NCBI GenBank assembly: GCA_036380875.1
Contig: DASVDX010000101.1
Coordinates: 40,530-104,529, forward strand
From: ZC4RG17 sp036380875
Lineage (GTDB): Bacteria > Actinomycetota > Acidimicrobiia > Spongiisociales > ZC4RG35
Direction: 5' to 3'
DNA length: 64,000 bases
A program made the position numbers and the translations under genes. Under the pieces are notes generated by a model that saw only the letters and a program-made list of their open reading frames with translations, did no database searches and was not told where the DNA came from. Positions 7,526 through 16,092 of this stretch are shown piece after piece. Position 1 is the stretch's first letter. The number at the start of each line of letters is the position of its first letter.

Positions 7526-8530
7526 TCACAGCCGCTCAGCGATCTCGATGGTGTTGAGGGCCGCTCCCTTGCGCAGGTTGTCGCCCACGACCCACAGGTT
7601 TATGCCGCCCGGCTCACCGAGAGTGGGACGGACCCGACCGATCAGGACCTCGTCCCTTCCGGCGGCATCGAGCGCGGTCGGGACCGTGTCCTTCCACAGT
7701 TCTCCGCCGGGGGCGGTGGAGAGGATCTCCATCGCCTCGTCGAGGGTCATGGGCCGTTCGAAACGGAGGGTGGCGGACACACCGTGGCCGGCGACCGCCG
7801 GAACCCGGACACAGGTCGGCTCCACGTCCAGGTCGGGAGCGTCGAGGATCTTGCGGCTCTCGTTGACGAGCTTCCACTCCTCGTCGGTGTAGCCCAGCTC
7901 GGTTTCGGTGCCGGCGTAAGGCAACGCGTTGAAAGCGATGGGACGGACATACACCTCCGAGCCCGGGTCCTTCCACTGCCCGGTTCGGAGAGCGTCGGGG
8001 TCCTCGAGCAGCGCCCTGGTCTGGCGGAGCATCTCGTCGACGCCCTTGGCGCCGGAGCCGGACACCGCCTGGTACGAGTTGGCCACGATCGACCGCACCC
8101 CGGCCGCACGATGGAGAGGGCCGACCGCCACCATCAGTGCCATCGTCGTGCAGTTCGGGTTGGCGATGAGGCCCTGATGGGAACCGAGATGGTGATCGTT
8201 CACCCCGGCCACGACGAGCGGCACGTCCGGGTGCTGGCGAAACGCCGACGAGTTGTCGATGACCACCGCCCCGGAATCGACGAACCGCTCGGCGTGACCC
8301 CGCGATCGGTCGGCACCGGCAGAGAACAGCGCGACGTCGATGCCGGAGGGGTCGGCGATATCGAGGTCTTCGACCTCCACTTCTCCCCAGCGCGTCTCGA
8401 TCTTGGTTCCGGCAGAGCGACTCGAGGCCATGAGGCGCAGGTCGTCGACGGGGAAGTTGCGCTCCTCGAGTATCGAAAGCATGGTGCGGCCCACCACACC
8501 GGTGGCGCCGACGATGGCGACGTTGGTCAT
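7526..8530 (-). CDS. asd: aspartate-semialdehyde dehydrogenase
   Basis: This 334-residue enzyme reduces aspartyl phosphate to aspartate semialdehyde with NADPH, the second step of the Lys/Met/Thr/DAP pathway. The N-terminal NADP loop reads VAIVGATGVVGRTML. The catalytic cysteine is in NPNCTTM (about residue 129). It starts inside the end of lysC with an ATGA overlap, so the two first pathway steps are translationally coupled. Length and motifs are normal for the bacterial enzyme. Confidence 0.97.
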   Translation of the reverse strand: MTNVAIVGATGVVGRTMLSILEERNFPVDDLRLMASSRSAGTKIETRWGEVEVEDLDIADPSGIDVALFSAGADRSRGHAERFVDSGAVVIDNSSAFRQHPDVPLVVAGVNDHHLGSHQGLIANPNCTTMALMVAVGPLHRAAGVRSIVANSYQAVSGSGAKGVDEMLRQTRALLEDPDALRTGQWKDPGSEVYVRPIAFNALPYAGTETELGYTDEEWKLVNESRKILDAPDLDVEPTCVRVPAVAGHGVSATLRFERPMTLDEAMEILSTAPGGELWKDTVPTALDAAGRDEVLIGRVRPTLGEPGGINLWVVGDNLRKGAALNTIEIAERL

Positions 8531-9747
8531 GCTGGCACCTTTCCCAATTCGAAGGCATCGTGGAGGACGCGCACCGCCTCTTCCACGCGGTCTTCCCGGA
8601 TGACACAGGAGATGCGGATCGTCGACGTGGAGATCATCTCCACGTTGATGTTCGCCGTGGCCAACGCCTGGAACACCTTGGCGGCGACACCTGGGTGCGA
8701 CTTCATTCCCGCCCCGACGAGCGACACCTTGGCGATCTCCTCGTCGACGTCGACGGCACCGGCCTCGAGTTCGATGGCGATCTTTTCGGCGATGGTGCGA
8801 GCACGATCGGCCGCCTCCTTGGCGACGGTGAACGAGATGTCGGTATGGCCGTCGCTGGAGACGTTCTGGACGATCATGTCGACGTCGATATCGGCCTCGG
8901 CGAGCGGGGTGAAGAGGGCGGCGGCGACTCCGGGCCGGTCGGGGACGTGGCGGACCGTGACCTTCGCTTCCGACCGGTCGTGGGCGACGCCCGAGATGAT
9001 GGCCTGTTCCATGGTTTGCTCCTTGACCCAGGTGCCCGGATTGTCGTTGAAGGACGACCTGACATGGATGGGAATATCGAACCGGCGCCCGAACTCGACC
9101 GAACGTGACATCAGAACGCCCGCTCCAGAAGCGGCCAGCTCCAACATCTCCTCGAATGAGATCTCAGGCAGCTTCCGGGCATCGGGCACGATGCGCGGGT
9201 CGGCGGTGAAGACGCCGTCCACGTCGGTGTAGATCTCGCACACCGACGCCCTGAGCGCCGCGGCTAGGGCAACGGCAGTGGCATCGCTTCCCCCACGGCC
9301 GAGAGTCGTGATCTCTTTGCCTTCGGGATCGACGCCTTGGAAACCGGCGACGATGACGACCTTGCCCGCAGCCAAGGCGTCGGTGACTCGTGTGCCGCGG
9401 ATCTCCTGGATCTTCGCCGATCCGTGGGATGCGTCGGTGAGGATTCCAGCCTGCGAGCCGGTGAAGCTGACTGCCTCGACCCCGCGGGCCTGGATCGCCA
9501 TCGCCATGAGCGCCATCGAGATCCGCTCCCCCGCCGTGAGCAGCATGTCCATCTCCCGGCCCGGCGGGTCGGGGTTGACGGCGTGCGCCAGCTCGATGAG
9601 CTCGTCGGTGGTGTGCCCCATGGCGGAGACCACGACCACGACGTCGTTGCCGGCGCGGCGGGTGGCGACGATACGGTCGGCGACCCGGCTCATCCGCTCG
9701 GGGTCGGCGACCGAAGTCCCGCCGTATTTCTGGACCACGATGGACAT
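8527..9747 (-). CDS. lysC: aspartate kinase
   Basis: This 406-residue enzyme phosphorylates aspartate, the first step of the aspartate family pathway. It starts IVVQKYGGTSV, the kinase signature, and has two C-terminal ACT domains (about 270-400) for feedback control, with SLVGAGMKSHPG in the last. ATG 9747 is chosen because the conserved KYGGTSV begins six residues later. The frame is open well upstream, but that part overlaps the divergent cyclophilin gene and is not conserved. Internal alternative start sites for a beta subunit, known in actinobacteria, were not resolved. Confidence 0.96.
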   Translation of the reverse strand: MSIVVQKYGGTSVADPERMSRVADRIVATRRAGNDVVVVVSAMGHTTDELIELAHAVNPDPPGREMDMLLTAGERISMALMAMAIQARGVEAVSFTGSQAGILTDASHGSAKIQEIRGTRVTDALAAGKVVIVAGFQGVDPEGKEITTLGRGGSDATAVALAAALRASVCEIYTDVDGVFTADPRIVPDARKLPEISFEEMLELAASGAGVLMSRSVEFGRRFDIPIHVRSSFNDNPGTWVKEQTMEQAIISGVAHDRSEAKVTVRHVPDRPGVAAALFTPLAEADIDVDMIVQNVSSDGHTDISFTVAKEAADRARTIAEKIAIELEAGAVDVDEEIAKVSLVGAGMKSHPGVAAKVFQALATANINVEMISTSTIRISCVIREDRVEEAVRVLHDAFELGKVPA

Positions 9748-9822
9748 TTCCGCAGAAACGTTAGGCGTTCTCCGAAACAGCACCGCGCGCGCCCGCCAAA
9801 CCGGGCACCAGACAGGGACCGT

Positions 9823-9828
9823 TAACCT
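9823..9828 (+). promoter_or_regulatory. -10 hexamer TAACCT, likely leaderless start
   Basis: It lies 9 nt before the ATG of the cyclophilin gene, which has no ribosome binding site, so transcription should start at or next to the ATG. Confidence 0.55.
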
Positions 9829-9837
9829 CGTGGCGCC

Positions 9838-10617
9838 ATGACTGACAGAAGACGACTGCGCAAGGAGCAGCGCGCCCAGCGCCGGGAGGCGGAGCGCAAG
9901 GCCGAGAGCCGGCGGGAACTGCTGCGCCGCCTCGGGTTCGCCCTGGGCATGGGCGCCCTCGTCGTCGCCATCTTCGTCGTCGTCAATCTCCTGGGGCAGA
10001 ACCGGGCGACACTCCCGGGCGGCTACCAGGACTACCGGGCCCAGGAGACGGCCTGCGGGGCGGAGCCGCCGCCCGAAGAGCAGGTGGTGACCTTCCCCGA
10101 ATACGAGCCACAGCCGGACATCACCGACGCCACCGTCACGGCGACCATCGCCACCTCCTGCGGAGACATCGTGATCGAGCTCGATCCGGCGAACTTCCCC
10201 GAGACCGTCCAGTCGTTCGTCTTCCTCGCCCGCCAAGGGTTCTACGACGGCACCGTCTTCCACCGCATCGTCGAGGACTTCCTGATCCAAGGCGGCGACC
10301 CCCAGGCGGTGGGCACAGGGGGCCCCGGTTACCGCATCCCCGACGAGTGGCCCGGCGACGATTTCGAGTTCGAGCCCGGCGTGGTGGCGATGGCCAACAA
10401 TGGCCGCAACACCACCGGCAGCCAGTTCTTCATCGTCATCGGGGAGACCGCCCGAGTGCTCAACCCGCAGTTCAACGTCCTGGGGCGAGTCACGTCGGGT
10501 CAGGAGACTCTCGATGCGATCGCCGCCGTCCCCACCGCCACGCGGACCGGGTCGAGAGAAAGGAGCCTGCCCCTCCAGACGGTGTACATCGAGTCGATCG
10601 AGATCGAAGTCGGCTGA
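9838..10617 (+). CDS. membrane-anchored cyclophilin-type peptidyl-prolyl isomerase
   Basis: The protein has 259 residues. A highly charged cytosolic N-terminus (1-38) precedes one transmembrane helix (about 40-60), so the catalytic domain lies outside the membrane. The cyclophilin domain (about 95-255) carries FHRIVEDFLIQGGDP, GSQFFIV and NVLGRV. It should speed proline isomerisation during folding of exported proteins. The start has a TAACCT hexamer 9 nt upstream and no ribosome binding site. It is divergent from lysC. Confidence 0.92.
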   Translation: MTDRRRLRKEQRAQRREAERKAESRRELLRRLGFALGMGALVVAIFVVVNLLGQNRATLPGGYQDYRAQETACGAEPPPEEQVVTFPEYEPQPDITDATVTATIATSCGDIVIELDPANFPETVQSFVFLARQGFYDGTVFHRIVEDFLIQGGDPQAVGTGGPGYRIPDEWPGDDFEFEPGVVAMANNGRNTTGSQFFIVIGETARVLNPQFNVLGRVTSGQETLDAIAAVPTATRTGSRERSLPLQTVYIESIEIEVG

Positions 10618-10629
10618 GCGGCGCTGCCT

Positions 10630-10635
10630 TAACCT
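10630..10635 (+). promoter_or_regulatory. -10 hexamer TAACCT ahead of the PHP gene
   Basis: It lies 11 nt before ATG 10647 in the short gap behind the cyclophilin gene. This is the longest spacing of the set. Confidence 0.45.
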
Positions 10636-10646
10636 GGCAGCCGAAC

Positions 10647-11519
10647 ATGGCCGTCGATCTCCACACTCACTCCACCAGTTCGGACGGATCGGAGGCGCCG
10701 TCCGAAGTGATCCGGTTGGCGGCGAACGCCGGGCTGTCTGCGGTCGCCCTCACCGACCACGACATCCTCGCCGGTCTGGGAGAGGCGAGAGAGGCGGCTG
10801 AACGGTACGACCTGGAGCTCGTTCCTGGCGTTGAGCTCTCCCTCGATTGGGCCAGCCTCGCCCCCGACGCCGATCACCGGGGCGGAATGCACCTGGTCGT
10901 CCTGTGGGTCGACGACGAACCGGGGCCACTGCAGGACAGGCTGGCGGATTTGCGCCTCGGACGCGATGAGAGGAACCAACTGATCCTCGAGCGTCTCGCC
11001 CAACTCGGCATCGACATCCCCATGGAGGAAGTGCTCGCCCGTGCCGGTGATGGTTCGGTGGGACGACCTCACATCGCCGGCGTGATGGTGGACCGGGGTC
11101 ATGTGCCCGACATCGCTACCGCCTTCGAGCTGTACCTGGGCAGCGGCGCTCCCGCCTACGTGCCCCGCCGACGACTCACCGTGGACGAGGCCCTCTCGCT
11201 CGCCCGTGCCTCGGGCGGTGTTCCGGTGTTGGCCCACCCTCACACGCTGGGGCTGGAGGACGATTCGAAGCTCGAAGACCTCCTCCGGCATCTGCATTCG
11301 ACCGGGTTGATCAGTGTCGAGACGCACCACTCGGCGACAGAGCCGGAACGCCGGCGCATCCTCCGACGCATGGCCGACCGGGTAGGGCTGTTGCCGTCCG
11401 GCGGATCCGACTTCCACGGGACCTACAAGCCCGGCATCCACGTCGGCGTGGGGTGCGGGGACCTGCACGTCCCAGACGAGTTCCTGGAAGGGCTGCGGGC
11501 ACAGAGAGCGGTGGTATGA
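10647..11519 (+). CDS. PHP-domain phosphoesterase (TrpH/YciV-like)
   Basis: This 290-residue metal-dependent phosphoesterase starts DLHTHSTSSDGS and has ALTDHD, VLAHPHT and SGGSDFHG, the four PHP metal-binding motifs in order. The size and motif spacing match the family that includes nucleoside 3',5'-bisphosphate phosphatase and RNase AM. ATG 10647 is chosen because the first metal motif begins four residues later. It overlaps murJ by four bases. The exact substrate is not settled. Confidence 0.85.
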   Translation: MAVDLHTHSTSSDGSEAPSEVIRLAANAGLSAVALTDHDILAGLGEAREAAERYDLELVPGVELSLDWASLAPDADHRGGMHLVVLWVDDEPGPLQDRLADLRLGRDERNQLILERLAQLGIDIPMEEVLARAGDGSVGRPHIAGVMVDRGHVPDIATAFELYLGSGAPAYVPRRRLTVDEALSLARASGGVPVLAHPHTLGLEDDSKLEDLLRHLHSTGLISVETHHSATEPERRRILRRMADRVGLLPSGGSDFHGTYKPGIHVGVGCGDLHVPDEFLEGLRAQRAVV

Positions 11520-13066
11520 GCAGCACGATGGGGAGAGCCGCCCTGGTCGTCTCCGGCGGCATACTCCTCTCGCGCATCCTCGGCTTCGTGAGGGAGATGG
11601 TCCTGGCGGCGCTCCTCGGCCGGACCATCGAGGCCGACCTCTACCAGGCGGCGTTCACGGTCCCCGATTTCCTCTTCTTTTTGATGGCGGGTGGATACCT
11701 CACGATCACGTTCGTGCCCATCGTCAGCCGTCACCTCGCCGCCGGGGAAGAGGACGAGGCGAATCGGGCCTTCACCGCCATCGCCCGAGTGGTCGGGGGG
11801 CTGATGCTCGTTGCAACGGTCGTGACCCTGATCGCCGCCCGCCCCATCACCGAGCGACTGTTCGTGGAGATCCCCGACGAGCGAATGCCCCAGCTGGTGG
11901 GGCTGGTGCGCATCATCCTCCCCGCCCAGTTCTTCTTCGTGCTCGGGTCGCTGTACATGGCCGTGCAATACGCCCACCAGCGATTCCTGATTCCCACGCT
12001 GGCCCCGATCGTCTACAACCTGGCGATCATCGCCGGAGGGACGATCAGCTGGCTCGTCGGCTCGACCGGCCCCGAAGGTTTCGTCCTCGGAGCGCTGGCC
12101 GGGGCGATAGTGGGCAACTTCGCACTCCAATGGTGGGGTGCGCACCGGGTGGGACTGCGCTGGCAGCCAGGAACCCCGTTCCGCCACCCTGCGGTGGGCG
12201 AGTATTTCGCCCTGGCTCTCCCCCTCATGATCGGTCAGTCGGCAGTGGGCCTCGACGAGGTCTTCTTCCGGATCTTCGGGCAGTTCGGCACCGACGGTGA
12301 CATCGCCGCCATCAACTACGCCCGCCGGCTCAACATGGTCCCGATCGGCGTCATCGCCCAGGCGGCCGGCGTCGCCTCCTTCCCGTTTCTCGCCCGCTTG
12401 TTCGCAGAGGGGCGACGAGACGAGATGGAGCGGCAGGTCGACCGGGCGGTACGGTCCGGGCTGGTCGTTTCGGGGCTGGCGACGGCGGTGGTGATCGCCC
12501 TGGCCACGCCTATGGTCGCTGTCGCCTTCCAACGGGGCACCTTCGACCTCGCAGACACGCTCGCCACCGCCCCGCTGGTTGCGATCTACGGGATCTCGAT
12601 CCCGATGTGGACGGCCCACCAGGTGTACACGAGGGCGTTCTACGCCCAGCGCCGAATGTGGTTGCCGGTGGTGGTGGGGACGGCGATCACCGTCGCCGCC
12701 TTACCCTCCTACTACTTCGCCTCGATGAGCTACGGCGCCACCGGAGTAGTGGCCACCAGCGTGGGTGTGATGGTGGCCTACGCCGCCGTCATGGGTTGGC
12801 TGTGGCACCGAGGCTCCTCGGCGCGCGAGGTGGCCCGGTCGGGATGGCAGGCTCTCGTCGCCGGAGTGCCTGCTGGAGCAGCGGCATGGGCAGTGTCCCG
12901 CCTGACCACTGGCGGTGAACCGCCCGGCACTCTGATGGGAATCGCCGTGCTGATACTGGGAGGGGCGTTGGCGGCAGGCGTGTACTGGGCGGTGCTGCGG
13001 GCGATGGGATCACCGGAGTTGGAGGCGATCCTGCGCCGGCGTCGTCAGAGAGGATCACCGCGGTGA
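11516..13066 (+). CDS. murJ: MurJ-type lipid II flippase
   Basis: This membrane protein of 516 residues has about 14 hydrophobic segments and the MurJ/MviN opening LLSRILGFVREMVLAALLG. It also has QAAGVASFPFLARLFAEGR in the middle. It should flip lipid II across the membrane for peptidoglycan synthesis. ATG 11516 overlaps the stop of the PHP gene as ATGA. The large cytosolic extension of mycobacterial MviN is absent. Its 3' end overlaps the convergent small gene by about 22 bases. Confidence 0.92.
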   Translation: MSSTMGRAALVVSGGILLSRILGFVREMVLAALLGRTIEADLYQAAFTVPDFLFFLMAGGYLTITFVPIVSRHLAAGEEDEANRAFTAIARVVGGLMLVATVVTLIAARPITERLFVEIPDERMPQLVGLVRIILPAQFFFVLGSLYMAVQYAHQRFLIPTLAPIVYNLAIIAGGTISWLVGSTGPEGFVLGALAGAIVGNFALQWWGAHRVGLRWQPGTPFRHPAVGEYFALALPLMIGQSAVGLDEVFFRIFGQFGTDGDIAAINYARRLNMVPIGVIAQAAGVASFPFLARLFAEGRRDEMERQVDRAVRSGLVVSGLATAVVIALATPMVAVAFQRGTFDLADTLATAPLVAIYGISIPMWTAHQVYTRAFYAQRRMWLPVVVGTAITVAALPSYYFASMSYGATGVVATSVGVMVAYAAVMGWLWHRGSSAREVARSGWQALVAGVPAGAAAWAVSRLTTGGEPPGTLMGIAVLILGGALAAGVYWAVLRAMGSPELEAILRRRRQRGSPR

Positions 13067-13278
13067 TCGGGGAACACCCACTCGATAGGGTCTTCGGGGT
13101 TCCGGGGTAGCGCTGCCCGCACCCAGGCAGGCGGGGTGTTGGACCCGGCGGGCGGGCGTTGGCGCAGGGCGCGTTCGGTTTCGAGGACGTGCTGGACGAC
13201 CGCGGCCACGGCCGCCGCCTCGAACGGTCCCGCTCCTCCACGGATCTCCAAGCCTGTGCTCATGGCTCGAATGCTCAC
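13045..13278 (-). CDS. small acyl-CoA carboxylase epsilon-like protein
   Basis: This 77-residue protein has LEIRGGAGPFEAAAVAAVVQ near the start and a PPAWVRAAL segment in the second half. The pattern resembles the small epsilon subunits that stabilise actinobacterial acyl-CoA carboxylases. It begins at a GTG overlapping the methylmalonyl-CoA epimerase stop (GTGA). An ATG at 13263 is an alternative. Coupling to mce fits propionyl-CoA carboxylation, but no alpha or beta subunit gene is in the window. The match is by pattern only. Confidence 0.5.
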   Translation of the reverse strand: MSIRAMSTGLEIRGGAGPFEAAAVAAVVQHVLETERALRQRPPAGSNTPPAWVRAALPRNPEDPIEWVFPDHRGDPL

Positions 13279-13691
13279 GACTCCAACTCCACCAACTCCA
13301 CAAGGGTACCTGCCAGGTCAGCGGGATGGACAAATGCGATCTTCGCTCCCCGCCCCCCGATTCGAGGCGTCTCGTCGATCAGCCGCGCCCCGACGGATTC
13401 GAGATGGGCCAGGGCAGCCTCGATGTCGGCCACGGCGTAGGCGACGTGGTGGAGCCCCTCACCGTGACGGGCGAGGAACTTGCCCACCGGGGTGTCTTCG
13501 CCCAGAGGTTCCAGCAGCTGGACGAACGAGCCGCCTACCGGGATCATCGCCTCCTCGACTCGTTGAGCCTCCACCACCTCTCGGTAGAGGGGCTCGACGC
13601 CGTAGCGCTGGCGGTAGGACTCGACGGCGGCGTCGAGGTCGCGAACGGCGATGGCGACGTGATCGAGGTTGAGGAGTTTCACATCGGTCAT
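13275..13691 (-). CDS. mce: methylmalonyl-CoA epimerase
   Basis: This 138-residue VOC-fold enzyme interconverts the (R) and (S) forms of methylmalonyl-CoA in propionate metabolism. Landmarks are LDHVAIAV at the start, GEGLHHVAYAV in the middle with a metal-binding His, and a C-terminal FVHPADLAGTLVELVE with the metal-binding Glu. It is divergent from the thiolase, 50 nt away, and coupled to the small downstream gene. Confidence 0.92.
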   Translation of the reverse strand: MTDVKLLNLDHVAIAVRDLDAAVESYRQRYGVEPLYREVVEAQRVEEAMIPVGGSFVQLLEPLGEDTPVGKFLARHGEGLHHVAYAVADIEAALAHLESVGARLIDETPRIGGRGAKIAFVHPADLAGTLVELVELES

Positions 13692-13728
13692 TTTCGCAGG
13701 CCGAGTGTCGCCACCGACCGCGCCCGGA

Positions 13729-13734
13729 TACCCT
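13729..13734 (+). promoter_or_regulatory. -10 hexamer TACCCT ahead of the thiolase gene
   Basis: It lies 7 nt before ATG 13742, and there is no ribosome binding site, which fits a leaderless mRNA. Confidence 0.55.
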
Positions 13735-13741
13735 TGGCGCC

Positions 13742-14920
13742 ATGAGCACCGTCATCTCAGGCATCGCCCGCACCCCGATCGGTCGCTACGGAGGGGCACT
13801 GTCGTCGCTGCGGGCGGTGGAACTGGGTGCCAGCGCCATCGCCGCCGCCGTGGAGCGTTCAGGGGTCGAGCCACCTGCCATCGATGAGGTGATCTTCGGA
13901 CAAGTGCTCCAAGCCGGGGAAGGCCAGATCACGGCCCGCCAAGCTGCCGTCGGTGCCGGCCTGCCCATGGAAGTGCCCGCCATGACCGTCAACAAGGTGT
14001 GCCTCTCTGGCATGAGCGCCATCGCCATGGCCGACCGTGGCATCCGGACCGGCGACACCAAGTTCGCGTTGGCGGGCGGCATGGAGTCGATGTCCAACGC
14101 ACCTCACGTCGTCCGCGGACTCCGCTGGGGCGTCAAGATCGGGAATGTCGACTTGGTGGACGTGATGCAGCACGACGGGCTGTTCTGTGCCTTCGACCAC
14201 TGCACGATGGGCGAGTCCTCCGACCACAAGAACAGCCGGTTGGGGATCGACCGTCGAGTCCAGGACGAATGGGCGGCGATGTCGCATCAGCGGGCGCACG
14301 AGGCGACCCAGAGCGGTCGGTTCGCCACGGAGATCGCACCCGTCGCAGTCCCCCAGAGGAAGGGCGACCCTAAAGTCGTCGACGTCGACGAGGGGATCCG
14401 ACCGGACTCGACAGTCGAGACCCTGGGCGCACTGCGCCCTGCATTCATGGAGAACGGGACCATCACCGCCGGCAACGCCTCCCAGATCTCCGACGGAGCG
14501 GCGGCGCTCGTGCTCGCCGACCGCGCCGCCGCCGAAGCAGCCGGGATGCCGGTTTTGGCGGAGATCGTCGCCTACGGTCAGATCGGCGGCGCCGACGCCA
14601 CCCTCCACGAACGGCCGGCCGAGGCCATCCGAGTGGCGCTGAAGAACGCCGGGCTATCGCCGAGTGACCTCGACCTGGTGGAGATCAACGAAGCCTTCGC
14701 CGCTGTGGCACTGTGGTCGGCACGCATGCTCGACTTGCCGCCCAAGAAGGTGAACGTCAACGGCGGCGCCGTCGCCCTGGGCCACCCGATCGGAGCATCG
14801 GGCGCCCGGGTGGTGGTGACGCTCGTGGCGGAACTGATGCGCCGGGGAGGCGGCATCGGGGCGGCTGCGCTGTGCGGAGGCGGCGGCCAGGGCGACGCCC
14901 TGATCGTGCGAGTCGACTGA
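13742..14920 (+). CDS. acetyl-CoA C-acetyltransferase (thiolase)
   Basis: This 392-residue thiolase has the acyl-accepting cysteine in NKVCLSGM (about residue 86), EINEAFA and GGAVALGHPIGASGAR near the C-terminus, and the second catalytic Cys in ALCGGGGQGDA. It condenses two acetyl-CoA or cleaves 3-ketoacyl-CoA. Chain-length preference cannot be read from sequence. It is divergent from mce, which suggests shared use in short-chain acyl-CoA metabolism. Confidence 0.93.
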   Translation: MSTVISGIARTPIGRYGGALSSLRAVELGASAIAAAVERSGVEPPAIDEVIFGQVLQAGEGQITARQAAVGAGLPMEVPAMTVNKVCLSGMSAIAMADRGIRTGDTKFALAGGMESMSNAPHVVRGLRWGVKIGNVDLVDVMQHDGLFCAFDHCTMGESSDHKNSRLGIDRRVQDEWAAMSHQRAHEATQSGRFATEIAPVAVPQRKGDPKVVDVDEGIRPDSTVETLGALRPAFMENGTITAGNASQISDGAAALVLADRAAAEAAGMPVLAEIVAYGQIGGADATLHERPAEAIRVALKNAGLSPSDLDLVEINEAFAAVALWSARMLDLPPKKVNVNGGAVALGHPIGASGARVVVTLVAELMRRGGGIGAAALCGGGGQGDALIVRVD

Positions 14921-14994
14921 ACGGGCAGGAGATGGTGGATCGATACGCAGAAGCGCCCCGCACCGGGCCGATGGCACGCAAGGAGACCGAGCGA

Positions 14995-16038
14995 ATGGGG
15001 CGAATCAGCCAGGCTGGTGACCTTCCGGCGGGGCCCGCCGAAGGAAACGGACCTCGTCCGATCGAGCGCAATCTCGGGCTCGACCTGGTCCGGGTGACCG
15101 AAACGGCGGCGATGGCCGCCGCCCGCTGGCAGGGCCGGGGCGACCCGAACGCCGCCGACAAGGCAGCAGTCGACGGGATGCGCCTCCACCTCTCCACCAT
15201 CGAGATCGACGGCGTCGTGGTGATAGGCGAGGGCGAAAAGGACAACGCCCCGATGCTGTACAACGGCGAGCGAGTGGGGAGCGGGATCGGCATGAAGGTC
15301 GACGTCGCGGTCGATCCTGTCGACGGGACCCGCCTCACCGCCAAGGGGATGCCGGGGGCGATCTCGGTCATCGCCATCTCCGAGGGTCACGGCACGATGT
15401 ACGCGCCCGGAAGCCTCGTTTACATGGACAAGATCGCCGTGGGACCGGAAGCGGCCGGCCTGATCGACATCGAGGCTCCGGTGGCGGACAACCTCGCCAA
15501 GGTCGCCAAGGCCAAGGGCTACAAGGTCGCCGACCTGCGAGTCGTCATCCTCGACCGTCCCCGCAACCAGCACTACATCGACGCCGTCCGGGAGGCGGGC
15601 TCCCGAATCAAGCTGATCGGCGACGGCGACGTGGCCGCCTCCGTCTCCGTCGCCCGGCCCGACACGGACATAGACATGCTCCTCGGCATCGGCGGCTCTC
15701 CCGAGGCGGTGCTGTCCGCGGCGGCGCTGCGGTGTATGGACGGCGAGATCCAATGCAAGCTGTGGCCCCGGGACGACCGGGAGCGGGAGTTCGCCCGCGA
15801 GCAGGGACTCGACCTGGACGCCGTGCTCACGACAACAGACTTGGTCTCGTCGGACAACGTCTTCTTCGCAGCCACGGGTGTCACCGGAGGGGAGTTCCTC
15901 CGCGGCGTGGATTTCTACGGTGGCGGGTGCGCCACCCACTCGGTGATCATGCGCTCCCGGACGGGGTCGATCCGCTACATGGACGCCTTCCACAACCTGG
16001 AGAAGTTGCGCAAGATCTCCGCCGCGGTGATCGATTGA
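14995..16038 (+). CDS. glpX: class II fructose-1,6-bisphosphatase
   Basis: This 347-residue GlpX-type phosphatase removes the 1-phosphate of fructose 1,6-bisphosphate in gluconeogenesis. It has VVIGEGEKDNAPML, the metal site DPVDGTRLT, and GIGGSPEAVLSAAALRC. Actinobacteria use this class as their main FBPase. ATG 14995 is chosen because AAGGAG (14980-14985) is nine bases upstream. The frame also contains an ATG at 14932 whose AGGAG is too close. It lies behind the thiolase on the same strand. Confidence 0.93.
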   Translation: MGRISQAGDLPAGPAEGNGPRPIERNLGLDLVRVTETAAMAAARWQGRGDPNAADKAAVDGMRLHLSTIEIDGVVVIGEGEKDNAPMLYNGERVGSGIGMKVDVAVDPVDGTRLTAKGMPGAISVIAISEGHGTMYAPGSLVYMDKIAVGPEAAGLIDIEAPVADNLAKVAKAKGYKVADLRVVILDRPRNQHYIDAVREAGSRIKLIGDGDVAASVSVARPDTDIDMLLGIGGSPEAVLSAAALRCMDGEIQCKLWPRDDREREFAREQGLDLDAVLTTTDLVSSDNVFFAATGVTGGEFLRGVDFYGGGCATHSVIMRSRTGSIRYMDAFHNLEKLRKISAAVID

Positions 16039-16078
16039 AAGACCTCCGTCGTCAGGACAGCCCGGAAGCGCCCACGGC

Positions 16079-16084
16079 TAACGT
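16079..16084 (+). promoter_or_regulatory. -10 hexamer TAACGT ahead of the aminotransferase gene
   Basis: It lies 8 nt before ATG 16093, with no ribosome binding site. Confidence 0.55.
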
Positions 16085-16092
16085 CGCCTCCG

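Noticed and set aside
7520..9232. 570-codon plus-strand frame over asd and lysC
   Set aside because: Both genes on the minus strand have full catalytic motifs. The plus product is a composition artefact.
9748..10290. upstream extension of lysC to 10290
   Set aside because: The frame is open but antisense to the cyclophilin gene, and the conserved kinase start lies at 9747.
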